Shown one piece after another: positions 7,517 to 15,438 of a stretch of 64,000 bases of DNA. The stretch spans positions 806,001 through 870,000 of the forward strand of contig DAOKYO010000001.1 of the NCBI GenBank assembly GCA_035326105.1, given 5' to 3'. The notes under the pieces are model-generated. The model did no database searches and had not been told where the DNA came from. It saw only the letters and a program-made list of their open reading frames with translations. This DNA is from Bacilli bacterium (GTDB lineage: Bacteria; Bacillota_I; Bacilli_A; RFN20; CAG-826). Positions within the stretch are counted from its first letter, which is position 1; the number at the start of each line of letters is the position of its first letter. Position numbers and translations under genes: made by a program.

Positions 7517-9211
7517 ATGACATTTGAAGAATACCCTTTGCGTGTTCCTTCGCTCGCCAAAGTTGAAAAGAAACTTGGCGGTTTGATTGAAGAGTTTAAA
7601 AACGCCAAAGATGCTGCCGAAGCGATTAAAGTTGTGAAGAAGGTCAACAAGTTTAACGGCGATTTAATGACTGATATGACAATCATTTCGATTAGATTTT
7701 CGATTGATACCCGAAATGAAATCTATCAAAAAGCGCACGATACGATGGATGAGATTTCCCCCCAAATTTCCGCCATTTTTAACCAGTACAACATCCTTCT
7801 GGTGAATTCTCCTTTCCGTAAGGAACTAGAAAAAGCCTTTGGCAGTTATTTGTTTACGATGATTGATAACTCCATCAAGTGCTTTTCACCGGAGATTGTA
7901 CCCCATCTTCAAACAGAAAACCGGCTTACGAGTCAATATGCTAAATTATTAGCAGGCGCCCAAATTAAATTTCGGGGCGAGGTTTATAACCTTAGTCAAC
8001 TTGGAAAGTTTATGCAGGATAAAGACCGGGAAACTCGTAAGGAGAGCAATCGGCTTTATTGGGAATGGTTTGAGCAGAATGAGGAAGCCATCGAAAAAGT
8101 TTATGATGAACTCGTTCATATTCGGGACCAGATGGCAAAGAAGTTGGGTTTCAAAAATTACCTTGAATTAGGCTACCGGCGTTTAGGCCGCGTGGATTAT
8201 ACTCCAGAAATGGTTGCGGTATATCGTGACCAAATTCTTAGAGAAGTCACTCCCGTTTGGAAAAAATTAGTAAAACGTCAAGCGAAGAGAATTAAAATTT
8301 CTACGATGAAATATTACGATATGAGTTTAGCCTTTCTTTCGGGGAATCCGGCTCCGATTGGCGACCGGGCTTTCTTAGTTGAGCAAGCCAAAGAGATGTA
8401 CGATGCCATCAGCCCTGATACTAGTGTGTTCTTCCAGTTTATGCTTGAGAATCATTTACTTGATCTCGATGCGAAGACGGGAAAACAAGGCGGGGGCTAT
8501 ATGACTTATATGCCCCGTTATAAGGCGCCGTTTATCTTTGCCAATTTTAATGGTACCAGCGGCGATGTTGATGTCCTGACTCACGAGGTAGGACATGCCT
8601 TTCAAGGCTATGAATCCCGCAATATCAAAGTTCCGGAATATCAGTCTCCAACTTTAGAGGCCTGCGAAATTCACTCGATGAGTATGGAATTCTTCGCCGA
8701 GCCATACATGGAAAAATTCTTTGGCAGCGATGCGAACAAGTACCGCTTTGATCATCTCGCCGGAGCGATTAATTTTCTTCCTTACGGCGTGACCGTCGAT
8801 GAGTTTCAGGCATTTGTTTATGAACATCCAGAAGCCACACCGGAAGAACGCAATGCCAAGTGGCGGGAAATCGAAAAGAAGTATATGCCTCTTTTGAATT
8901 ATTCAGGAAATTCATTCTTGGAAAAAGGTGGCCGGTGGATGAGACAACATCACATTGTTGAGTCACCGCTATATTATATCGATTATACTTTAGCTCAGGT
9001 TGTGGCTTTCCAATTTGCCGTTGAGATGCGCAAAAATTATGACAAGGCCTGGAAGAAATACGTGCGTCTATGTAAATTAGGCGGCCGTTACCCATTTGTC
9101 ACCTTGCTAGAGCATGCCAAACTTCGCAATCCATTTATCGAAGGAAACGTAAAAAAAGTCATTCGACCACTAGCTAAAGAATTAGCCGGCTACGACGACT
9201 TGAATATGTAA
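7517..9211 (+). CDS. pepF: M3-family oligoendopeptidase F
   Basis: A 564-residue zinc metallopeptidase of family M3 (oligoendopeptidase F group), which cleaves short peptides in the cytoplasm. The zinc site LTHEVGHAFQGYES (HExxH) lies near residue 355, followed by EACEIHSMSMEFF with the third ligand Glu. The all-helical N-terminal two thirds matches the family. It lies 24 bp after gpmI with its own SD (AAAGAGG) and shares the terminator at 9213-9246, so co-transcription with gpmI is likely. Confidence 0.93.
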   Translation: MTFEEYPLRVPSLAKVEKKLGGLIEEFKNAKDAAEAIKVVKKVNKFNGDLMTDMTIISIRFSIDTRNEIYQKAHDTMDEISPQISAIFNQYNILLVNSPFRKELEKAFGSYLFTMIDNSIKCFSPEIVPHLQTENRLTSQYAKLLAGAQIKFRGEVYNLSQLGKFMQDKDRETRKESNRLYWEWFEQNEEAIEKVYDELVHIRDQMAKKLGFKNYLELGYRRLGRVDYTPEMVAVYRDQILREVTPVWKKLVKRQAKRIKISTMKYYDMSLAFLSGNPAPIGDRAFLVEQAKEMYDAISPDTSVFFQFMLENHLLDLDAKTGKQGGGYMTYMPRYKAPFIFANFNGTSGDVDVLTHEVGHAFQGYESRNIKVPEYQSPTLEACEIHSMSMEFFAEPYMEKFFGSDANKYRFDHLAGAINFLPYGVTVDEFQAFVYEHPEATPEERNAKWREIEKKYMPLLNYSGNSFLEKGGRWMRQHHIVESPLYYIDYTLAQVVAFQFAVEMRKNYDKAWKKYVRLCKLGGRYPFVTLLEHAKLRNPFIEGNVKKVIRPLAKELAGYDDLNM

Positions 9212-9212
9212 A

Positions 9213-9246
9213 AAAAACTACCGACCATTCAAGGCCGGTAGTTTTT
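9213..9246. terminator. Bidirectional terminator
   Basis: AAAAACTACCG pairs with CGGTAGTTTTT around a 12-base loop. It has a T run on both strands and serves the convergent pepF and rex genes. Confidence 0.88.
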
Positions 9247-9904
9247 ATTTCAATTTTCTTTTTGAACTGCGCTCTTTCATCTTTAAACGATGTGATAAAA
9301 CCGCAAGCGAAGAAGCCATTGATTCATCCTGGACAATAATATCGGAAGGTAACATTAAATTGGCGGGAGCAAAATTCCAGATAGCGCCAATTCCCGCTTT
9401 TACCAATTGATCCGCTACTAATTGGGCGGCTTTGGCGGTCACGGTAATAATGCCAATTTTAGCTTTTTTGATGGATTGAATTTCGTTTAAGCGCTCAAGC
9501 GGGTAAATAGTTAGCTCGCCAATTTTTGTGCCGATCAAATCGGGATTATTATCGAATGCGGCAACTATATTAAAGCCAAAATCATCGAATCCACGATAAC
9601 CGATTAAGGCGCGTCCTAATGAGCCACATCCGACAAGAATCGCCGTGCTTTCCTTGTCATACTCTAGAAATTTTATTAAATCATGAATGAGATCATCGAT
9701 ATCTCGACCAGCACGAGGAGTTCCTTGTGTGCTGGAAACCAAAGCAAAATCTTTCTTCACTAATTCGACATTTAAATCAAGATCTTTGGCTATTTGGGGA
9801 CTTGTAACCCGGTTAACACCGCTGGCTCTTAGCATTTGGAGATGATAAAGATAGGCAGGAAGTCGCTGAAGTTGATTTTTGGAAATTTTATTAACACGTT
9901 TCAT
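9245..9904 (-). CDS. rex: Redox-sensing transcriptional repressor Rex
   Basis: A 219-residue Rex. Rex senses the NADH/NAD+ ratio and represses fermentation and respiration genes. An N-terminal winged helix (residues 8-75, with VTSPQIAKDLDLNVELVKKD) is followed by a Rossmann NAD(H) domain with GCGSLGRALI near residue 90 and AFDNNPDLIG near residue 115. The ATG at 9904 has a GGGAGAT site; the TTG at 9919 is less likely. No convincing Rex operator (TTGTGAAN4TTCACAA) was found in the window. A good sigma-A promoter lies upstream. Confidence 0.95.
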   Translation of the reverse strand: MKRVNKISKNQLQRLPAYLYHLQMLRASGVNRVTSPQIAKDLDLNVELVKKDFALVSSTQGTPRAGRDIDDLIHDLIKFLEYDKESTAILVGCGSLGRALIGYRGFDDFGFNIVAAFDNNPDLIGTKIGELTIYPLERLNEIQSIKKAKIGIITVTAKAAQLVADQLVKAGIGAIWNFAPANLMLPSDIIVQDESMASSLAVLSHRLKMKERSSKRKLK

Positions 9905-9954
9905 CGTATAATCTCCCAAGAAAATAAATTTTAAATATTTCTTTCAGTAGAACA

Positions 9955-9982
9955 ATTATATACGAAAAATAAATGCATGCAA
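9955..9982 (-). promoter_or_regulatory. rex promoter
   Basis: On the minus strand TTGCAT, a 16-bp spacer and a perfect TATAAT lie about 50 bp upstream of the rex start. Confidence 0.6.
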
Positions 9983-10448
9983 TTAATTTATGTTTTTTTT
10001 ACCGATTTAATGCAATTAAAAGGGTGTTTGATATGGTTGTACATAGCGATAATAATTAGCGATGATAGTAAAAGAATCACATAGATTTGCTATAAGTGTC
10101 ACTGGTAAAGATTGTGTCTTAAATTTATATTGCATGTTAGGCGGTTCTATATTGGATTATGACAGTAACAATATCTATTTTTTTTGCAGATGGCTATTAT
10201 TTATACAATTCCAAATAGGAAATGTTTTTCGCCGTTCTTCTATTCGCTGCTTTTTTGTTAGTTGATATTGGTATTGGACTTAGATTCCCTTAAGTTTACA
10301 AACTGTTTAGGTAATCTGAAAATGTGCTAAAGGGCAATTTTCTTTTCTTCGCAATCATTTGAATCCAAATTTCATCGGCTTCTGCGATTGACAGCACGCC
10401 ATCAAGGACTGATTTACACATAATATCCGAAGTAGCAATGTGATTTAA
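9983..10448. other. Gene-free stretch upstream of a gene remnant
   Basis: AT-rich DNA. Short open frames exist on both strands but none has a start with a ribosome binding site. A minus-strand frame through about 10293-10510 reads without stops but has no usable start and overlaps the restriction-enzyme remnant, so I treat it as unproven. Confidence 0.4.
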
Positions 10449-11087
10449 TTTATATCTTTTGAAGATAATTTTTGCCAGTATAAGTTTGATGTATCTAAAA
10501 GCACGCTATACAAGAAGTTTAAAACAGATGAATCGTTTGCTTCTATTAATGTAAAAATACTTGAAAATCCTTTAGAAGAGCTGGAAAAACTAAATCTAGC
10601 AGGCGAGAAAGCAAAAATTTTGGAACGAATTGTTGTTCCTCTTTACTCTTTTAAAAAAGGTGAAAAAACAGTTTTCCCAAAAAGTGGTTTAAATATATGG
10701 AATGCGGCTGGAAGAAAGAGAAATACTGACGAGGTTTACATTCCGTTTCCCGCAGAAATTCGAACAACTTTTGAAAATTTCTTTCCAAATCGAAAAACTC
10801 CATTCAATGTTCAACTGCCTGATGGAAAAATAATATCAATGAAAGTAAGCCAAGATAATGGAAAAGCTTTAACTTCAAATCCAAACAGAGTGCTTGGAAA
10901 ATGGATACTTAGAGACATTCTTAACATTCCATATAATAAATTACTTACTTATGATATGTTATTAGCAATCGGAATTGATGCGGTTGTTTTTGAAAAAATC
11001 GATGGAACATATAGGCTTGATTTTGTGGAAGTTGGTGGCTATGAAGATTTTCTTTATAATTATGTTCTTTCTGATGTTGATGTTTAA
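10449..11087 (+). pseudogene. N-terminally truncated NgoFVII-like restriction endonuclease
   Basis: A frame open from 10449 (just after a TAA) runs to 11087 with no proper start; the first start-like codon is a TTG at 10620, inside the conserved part. The protein segment KILERIVVPLYSF, the KSGLNIWNAAGRKRN stretch and PNRVLGKWILRDI resemble the C-terminal B3-like DNA-binding part of NgoFVII-family endonucleases, whose N-terminal phospholipase-D-type nuclease domain is absent here. No methyltransferase gene is nearby. I infer a dead remnant of a restriction system. Family recall is from memory, so a profile search is needed. Confidence 0.6.
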
Positions 11088-11253
11088 TATACCGAAAACG
11101 TAATTAGAAGAGTATAAAAATAGATGCAAGTATTGCAATTTATTAACTTAGAAAATCTTTGGTTACAATAATTGCCCCAAGATCATACAAGTAAAGTCAT
11201 AAAAAATCATTACCATACAATAAAATTTGGAAAAGATACCTAATTGATACCAT

Positions 11254-11279
11254 AAAAAAAAAGCCGCATTAAATGCGAC
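11254..11279 (-). terminator. Terminator of tRNA-Leu(GAG)
   Basis: On the minus strand GTCGCATT pairs with AATGCGGC (G·C-rich end, one-base loop region) and is followed by nine T. Confidence 0.8.
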
Positions 11280-11291
11280 TTATTTTCCTAT

Positions 11292-11376
11292 TGGTGCAGC
11301 CAATGAGAATCGAACTCACACAGGTTACCCTATACGCCCCTCAAACGTACGCGTCTACCAGTTCCGCCATGGCTGC
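11292..11376 (-). tRNA. tRNA-Leu (GAG)
   Basis: The acceptor GCAGCCA/TGGCTGC is perfect, with a long variable arm. The anticodon stem TACGT/GCGTA encloses TTGAGGG, giving GAG. The CCA end is encoded. It stands alone with its own terminator. Confidence 0.93.
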
Positions 11377-11423
11377 AGCGAAGATAATTATAGCAAAATT
11401 AAACTAAAAGACAACCGCTAAAA

Positions 11424-13238
11424 TTAAATTGTTGGTAAAAAAGTATAGTAGAGAAGCGAAGAGAAACCGTAGAAGGATAAAACAGCAATTATAATTAGAT
11501 AAGAAACATCAATTCTATTGTTTGAATGAGGTTTTTGGGCATTTACGAATCCACCTATGTAGATTCCTAAGCCCAATATTAATGGAACCAAATAACGGAA
11601 GTCCATCGTGCAGGTGGCCGGGAATTGGTAGTTAAAATAGGCGTAGCTCAAGAAGAAAACTAGCATGATGATCAATCCGCTGGCGATGGAAGTTAAAGAA
11701 TAAAAGTGGCGATGGCGAATCGACTGAAAAATGTAGTAAATAATAGATATGATAAAACCAATAAAAACTAGCAGAGTAGATACGTAAAGCAAAATTGCCC
11801 CAATAAAGAAGTTTGATGAAAACTCGCCAAAAGCAGAACTTTTCAATAGGGTTGAATAAATATTATAATCTTGCCCGACAGCACTGCTTTTCCAAAGCAT
11901 TACGAAGGGCGATTTTATAAACTCGTATATCGGTAAAGAAAGAAAACGATCGATAAGTCCCATATGTGCTTCGTCTACAAAAAGATTGGTGTTTGTGACT
12001 TCAAAAACATAGTTAAGCGGTTGATTGTAGTTTCGAAGATTATATATCGGCCAGTAAAGTCCGACCGGAAAAACGATAATTGCAAATATTAATATGTACA
12101 TTGCAAAATAAAAAAGCGAGCGATAGTTGTTTTTTTCATTACTTTCTTCTATGACAAAGAGAAATTTAAGAAGTAAAATCATTCCAATAGGAATGGCGAC
12201 CAGAGCTCCCGAAAGTTTTGAGCCCATGGATAAGCCGATAGATAAGGCCAAGCCGATACTTGTGAACACGTTCGGTTTCTTAAAGAATTTAACCGCTAAC
12301 ATAAGCGCTAAGAACATAAAGAAAATCATCATATTGTCGTTATTTGTCATGGCCGACAATCTAAAGAAAATCGGACTAAAACTCACAATCATTAATGCAG
12401 GAAGGCGAGCTTTGTCACTAAGCTTCAAATCTTTAAAAATCTCGTTGGCAAAAAGTAGACTCATTACCATCGTCCAGATAAGAAGGATCCGATTAGCCTG
12501 ATACAATGTCCAAATGTTTCCCCCCATAAATAGCGAGTTAAATTTCATAAAATAGGCGAGAATGTAATGCGAAAACTTAGGATGGTACATCTGATATGCC
12601 ATTTCGATGTTTGGCACTAGACTGCCGTCAACTAGTTTTAAGGGAATACTGGGAATGGCGTTGTTTTCATATATAGAAACAATGATTCCATAATGTCCAT
12701 AGCCCAATGAATGCCAGACATCATGCTGACGAGTGACAATTGCGTCCGTGTAAAAACCATACCCCATTCTAATAACTATGCCTAAAATCAAGACGATGCC
12801 GATGTATAGTGGCCAGGATTGGTCGCGCTTTAGGACTCGGCTGACGGTGTAAGCCAACAAGAGCAAGACGATGATTGCAATAGTGGATACAAGACCGATG
12901 GTATTTCCACTTCCGCTCATCGTGCGATAGGCCGACTCTAAAGCCCCATAGTAGTTACGTAATTGACTAAAATAAATATTTTGGGCGTTAATAAAACTTG
13001 AAGGTAAAACAAAATCAGTTGGGTTAGGAGCAGTAGGATAGGCGGGTACCAGTGATAAGTCAGGGACATTTCGCGTATAGGCAAAAAGAAAATAAAAAAG
13101 ATAAATTAGAATTAAAAGGGCGAAGCTGGTAATCCAAAGGTAATACCACTTTTTGGTAAATGACTTGAATATTTGTGATAGTTTTTCACCATCAAAGGTG
13201 GCTAAAAACTCGCTTATAGATCTACTTTTTTTCCTCAT
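11424..13238 (-). CDS. Multi-pass membrane glycosyltransferase-like protein (GT39/ArnT-like)
   Basis: A 604-residue integral membrane protein with about 11-13 hydrophobic helices. The first large outer loop, with TDAIVTRQHDVWHSLGYGHY (~residues 160-185), resembles the catalytic loop of GT-C fold glycosyltransferases using polyprenyl-phosphate sugars. A second outer loop precedes the C-terminal helices. The start overlaps the preceding FAD-oxidoreductase gene by 17 bp, and that gene overlaps gtrA, so the three form one operon that probably adds or modifies a sugar on an envelope polymer or lipid. Donor and acceptor are unknown. Confidence 0.65.
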   Translation of the reverse strand: MRKKSRSISEFLATFDGEKLSQIFKSFTKKWYYLWITSFALLILIYLFYFLFAYTRNVPDLSLVPAYPTAPNPTDFVLPSSFINAQNIYFSQLRNYYGALESAYRTMSGSGNTIGLVSTIAIIVLLLLAYTVSRVLKRDQSWPLYIGIVLILGIVIRMGYGFYTDAIVTRQHDVWHSLGYGHYGIIVSIYENNAIPSIPLKLVDGSLVPNIEMAYQMYHPKFSHYILAYFMKFNSLFMGGNIWTLYQANRILLIWTMVMSLLFANEIFKDLKLSDKARLPALMIVSFSPIFFRLSAMTNNDNMMIFFMFLALMLAVKFFKKPNVFTSIGLALSIGLSMGSKLSGALVAIPIGMILLLKFLFVIEESNEKNNYRSLFYFAMYILIFAIIVFPVGLYWPIYNLRNYNQPLNYVFEVTNTNLFVDEAHMGLIDRFLSLPIYEFIKSPFVMLWKSSAVGQDYNIYSTLLKSSAFGEFSSNFFIGAILLYVSTLLVFIGFIISIIYYIFQSIRHRHFYSLTSIASGLIIMLVFFLSYAYFNYQFPATCTMDFRYLVPLILGLGIYIGGFVNAQKPHSNNRIDVSYLIIIAVLSFYGFSSLLYYTFLPTI

Positions 13239-14787
13239 GATACTCTTTTTCCGTATTCACTTTCCAAATGTTTTCTTTAGGGAAAGATTTGGGATTCTGA
13301 ATTGATTTCACCGTTTCAATTGCGGTTAGCATTGAGTGATCCATGTTGTTATATCGATGTTGACCATTACGGCCGATACAGAAAAGATTGGTAAAAGTAT
13401 TAAGATAGTCAATAACGAGGTCTATATCCTTATAAGTATCGAAATATGCCGGATAGGCCTTCTTGATTTTTATGCGCACGGCATCTACAACATCTTCGGG
13501 ATCAATGACTTTAATCCGCGTTAATTCGTCGATAGCCATAGCGATGAAGTCTTCATCATTCATCTCCCACATTTCATCGCCCTCATTAACGAAGTACTCC
13601 ATACCGAGCCAAACGTGTTTTTGGAAATCGTCCACCATGTAGGGTGACCAGTTATTAAATATTTGTAAGCGTCCGACACCGACATCTTCCTCCTGAACAT
13701 AAATCCAAGTATCCGGTATCAAACCGTTGACAGTTTTGATGTTGGTTTCATTCTTCAATAGTATTTTATTGAGTAAAAGACCGACGGTGATAAAGTCACG
13801 ATAAACAAGGTGAGTAGCAACTTCATAAGGAATATGATTATCTTCATTTTCACCCAAAGCCAAGAACAAATCCTTTAAAGGCATGCTCGATATATAATAA
13901 TCGCCGTTTATTTGAATTTCTTCGCCCTCGTGCTCATATACTAAACCGGTAATCTCGTTTTTGTTTGCATTAATCTTTGTAACTTCGGCCTGCATAATTA
14001 TTTCACCGCCAAGAGCGATTATTTTTTGAGCCATGACTTCGTAAAGTTGGCCAGGGCCCTTTTTTGGATAAAAGAATTCCTCAATTAAAGAGGTTTCAAC
14101 ATGTTTACTGCTCTTGCGGAAAGGTTTGGCTAAAGCGTGAGTTAGCGTCTTCCAAAGAGAAAGGCCTTTTACCCGTTGAGCCCCCCAGGAAGCATCGATT
14201 TCCGACGGATGACGGCCCCAGACTTTCTCGGTATATTTTTCAAAAAACATACCATAAAGAGGTTTGCCGAAACGATTAATATAAAAGTTTTCTAAAGAGT
14301 CTTCCTTCCGCTTATGAACCATAGATCCAAGATAGCCAAATCCGGCCCGCATCGTGCGAGAAAAGCCCATATTTTTAAGGGTTCTGGCACTCAAAGAAAT
14401 TGGATAATCAAAAAACTTATGAAGGTAAAGGATGCGTGAAACGCGATGGCGAATTAGCATCACAACATCGTCATTTTCGGGGTTTGGCCCGTCTTTAGCA
14501 TAGTGCTCGTTAATCCTATTTAGAAGTAAATCATCGGCGGCAGGAGCCCCTTGCAAAGGCATAACCTCGGACCAAATTTTATTCACTTCCTCGCTTTTCG
14601 AAAAAAAGCGATGTCCACCGATATCAATGTGATTGCCCTTATAGGCAATGGTTTGTGAAATTCCTCCTATGGTAGATGAACCCTCAAGTATAATTGGATG
14701 AATGTCGGTCTTCTTTAATAACTCATAGGCGGCGGTAAGTCCGGCCGGACCGGCGCCGATAATGATAGCCGTTTTTTTATTTTCCAT
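13222..14787 (-). CDS. FAD-dependent oxidoreductase (UGM/protoporphyrinogen-oxidase-like)
   Basis: A 521-residue flavoprotein. The dinucleotide-binding fold IIGAGPAGLTAAYELL occupies residues 9-24, followed by EGSSTIGGISQTI and the GGHRFFSK segment (~residue 57) typical of the UDP-galactopyranose-mutase/amine-oxidase group. The C-terminal CIGRNGQHRYNNMDHSMLTA (~residue 465) closes the FAD site. Members of this group sit in glycan gene clusters. It lies between gtrA and a membrane glycosyltransferase, overlapping both, which supports a role in making or modifying a lipid-linked sugar. Exact reaction unknown. Confidence 0.75.
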   Translation of the reverse strand: MENKKTAIIIGAGPAGLTAAYELLKKTDIHPIILEGSSTIGGISQTIAYKGNHIDIGGHRFFSKSEEVNKIWSEVMPLQGAPAADDLLLNRINEHYAKDGPNPENDDVVMLIRHRVSRILYLHKFFDYPISLSARTLKNMGFSRTMRAGFGYLGSMVHKRKEDSLENFYINRFGKPLYGMFFEKYTEKVWGRHPSEIDASWGAQRVKGLSLWKTLTHALAKPFRKSSKHVETSLIEEFFYPKKGPGQLYEVMAQKIIALGGEIIMQAEVTKINANKNEITGLVYEHEGEEIQINGDYYISSMPLKDLFLALGENEDNHIPYEVATHLVYRDFITVGLLLNKILLKNETNIKTVNGLIPDTWIYVQEEDVGVGRLQIFNNWSPYMVDDFQKHVWLGMEYFVNEGDEMWEMNDEDFIAMAIDELTRIKVIDPEDVVDAVRIKIKKAYPAYFDTYKDIDLVIDYLNTFTNLFCIGRNGQHRYNNMDHSMLTAIETVKSIQNPKSFPKENIWKVNTEKEYHEEKK

Positions 14788-15295
14788 CTTTTGATTCCCC
14801 GTTTTCTTGATTATGCTGCTGTTTGTTTGGTCGGAAAAGAATTAATTTCCGGGTAATATAATTATAGATGAGAACTATGAGAGTGGCGACGGCAAAAACA
14901 AATGAAAACCACCAGAAGTTTTCTGTCGTGTAGATGTTATCGCCAATTTGTTTGATGCCAACATTTATCAGTAAACCAATAAAGCCAAGAACAACAAAGG
15001 CGACAAAGCCACCGACGGAGCGAGAGATTTTTTTATTGGCAACATTTCTAAAGACAAAAAATATCGACATAACGTAGTTGACGATAACGCCAACCACAAA
15101 ACCGGCTAAAGTAGCAACCGTTAAATTCCTTGTAAAAGCAATGCCCAAAATCACCCATTGGCCGGGGTCTTTATAAATTAGATACTTAAATATAAGTGAA
15201 GTTCCATAATCGGCAATCGTAGCGATAACCCCAACGATTATGAAACGAACAACCTCATCAAATTGTTCGCGGTGCGAGTCGATAAATTTTTTCAT
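14777..15295 (-). CDS. GtrA-family membrane protein
   Basis: A 172-residue protein with four transmembrane segments and the N-terminal GtrA signature VRFIIVGVIATIADYGTSLI. GtrA-family proteins are thought to flip or carry lipid-linked sugars for surface polysaccharide or teichoic acid decoration. The ATG at 15295 has GGAG six bases upstream; a longer frame to 15361 lacks a site. First gene of the operon with the FAD oxidoreductase and the GT-C-like protein, and divergent from the glycosyltransferase at 15439. Confidence 0.85.
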   Translation of the reverse strand: MKKFIDSHREQFDEVVRFIIVGVIATIADYGTSLIFKYLIYKDPGQWVILGIAFTRNLTVATLAGFVVGVIVNYVMSIFFVFRNVANKKISRSVGGFVAFVVLGFIGLLINVGIKQIGDNIYTTENFWWFSFVFAVATLIVLIYNYITRKLILFRPNKQQHNQENGESKDGK

Positions 15296-15438
15296 AATAA
15301 CTCCATAAAACGTGCTTTTATTATACCACCTATAAGCAATAAAACACCTATCATTTATCAAATAAAAAAAACCGAACTATTCTTTAGTAAAAACAACCTC
15401 TATGATATAATAAGTCGAATTATTTAAATGGAGTTTTT

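Noticed and set aside
10062..10265. 67-codon plus-strand frame
   Set aside because: No ribosome binding site, odd composition, and it lies in an AT-rich gene-free stretch.
10293..10510. Minus-strand open frame with protein-like sequence (EADEIWIQMIAKKRK)
   Set aside because: No start codon with SD; it partly overlaps the sense remnant of a restriction gene. Possibly another remnant, but not strong enough to call.
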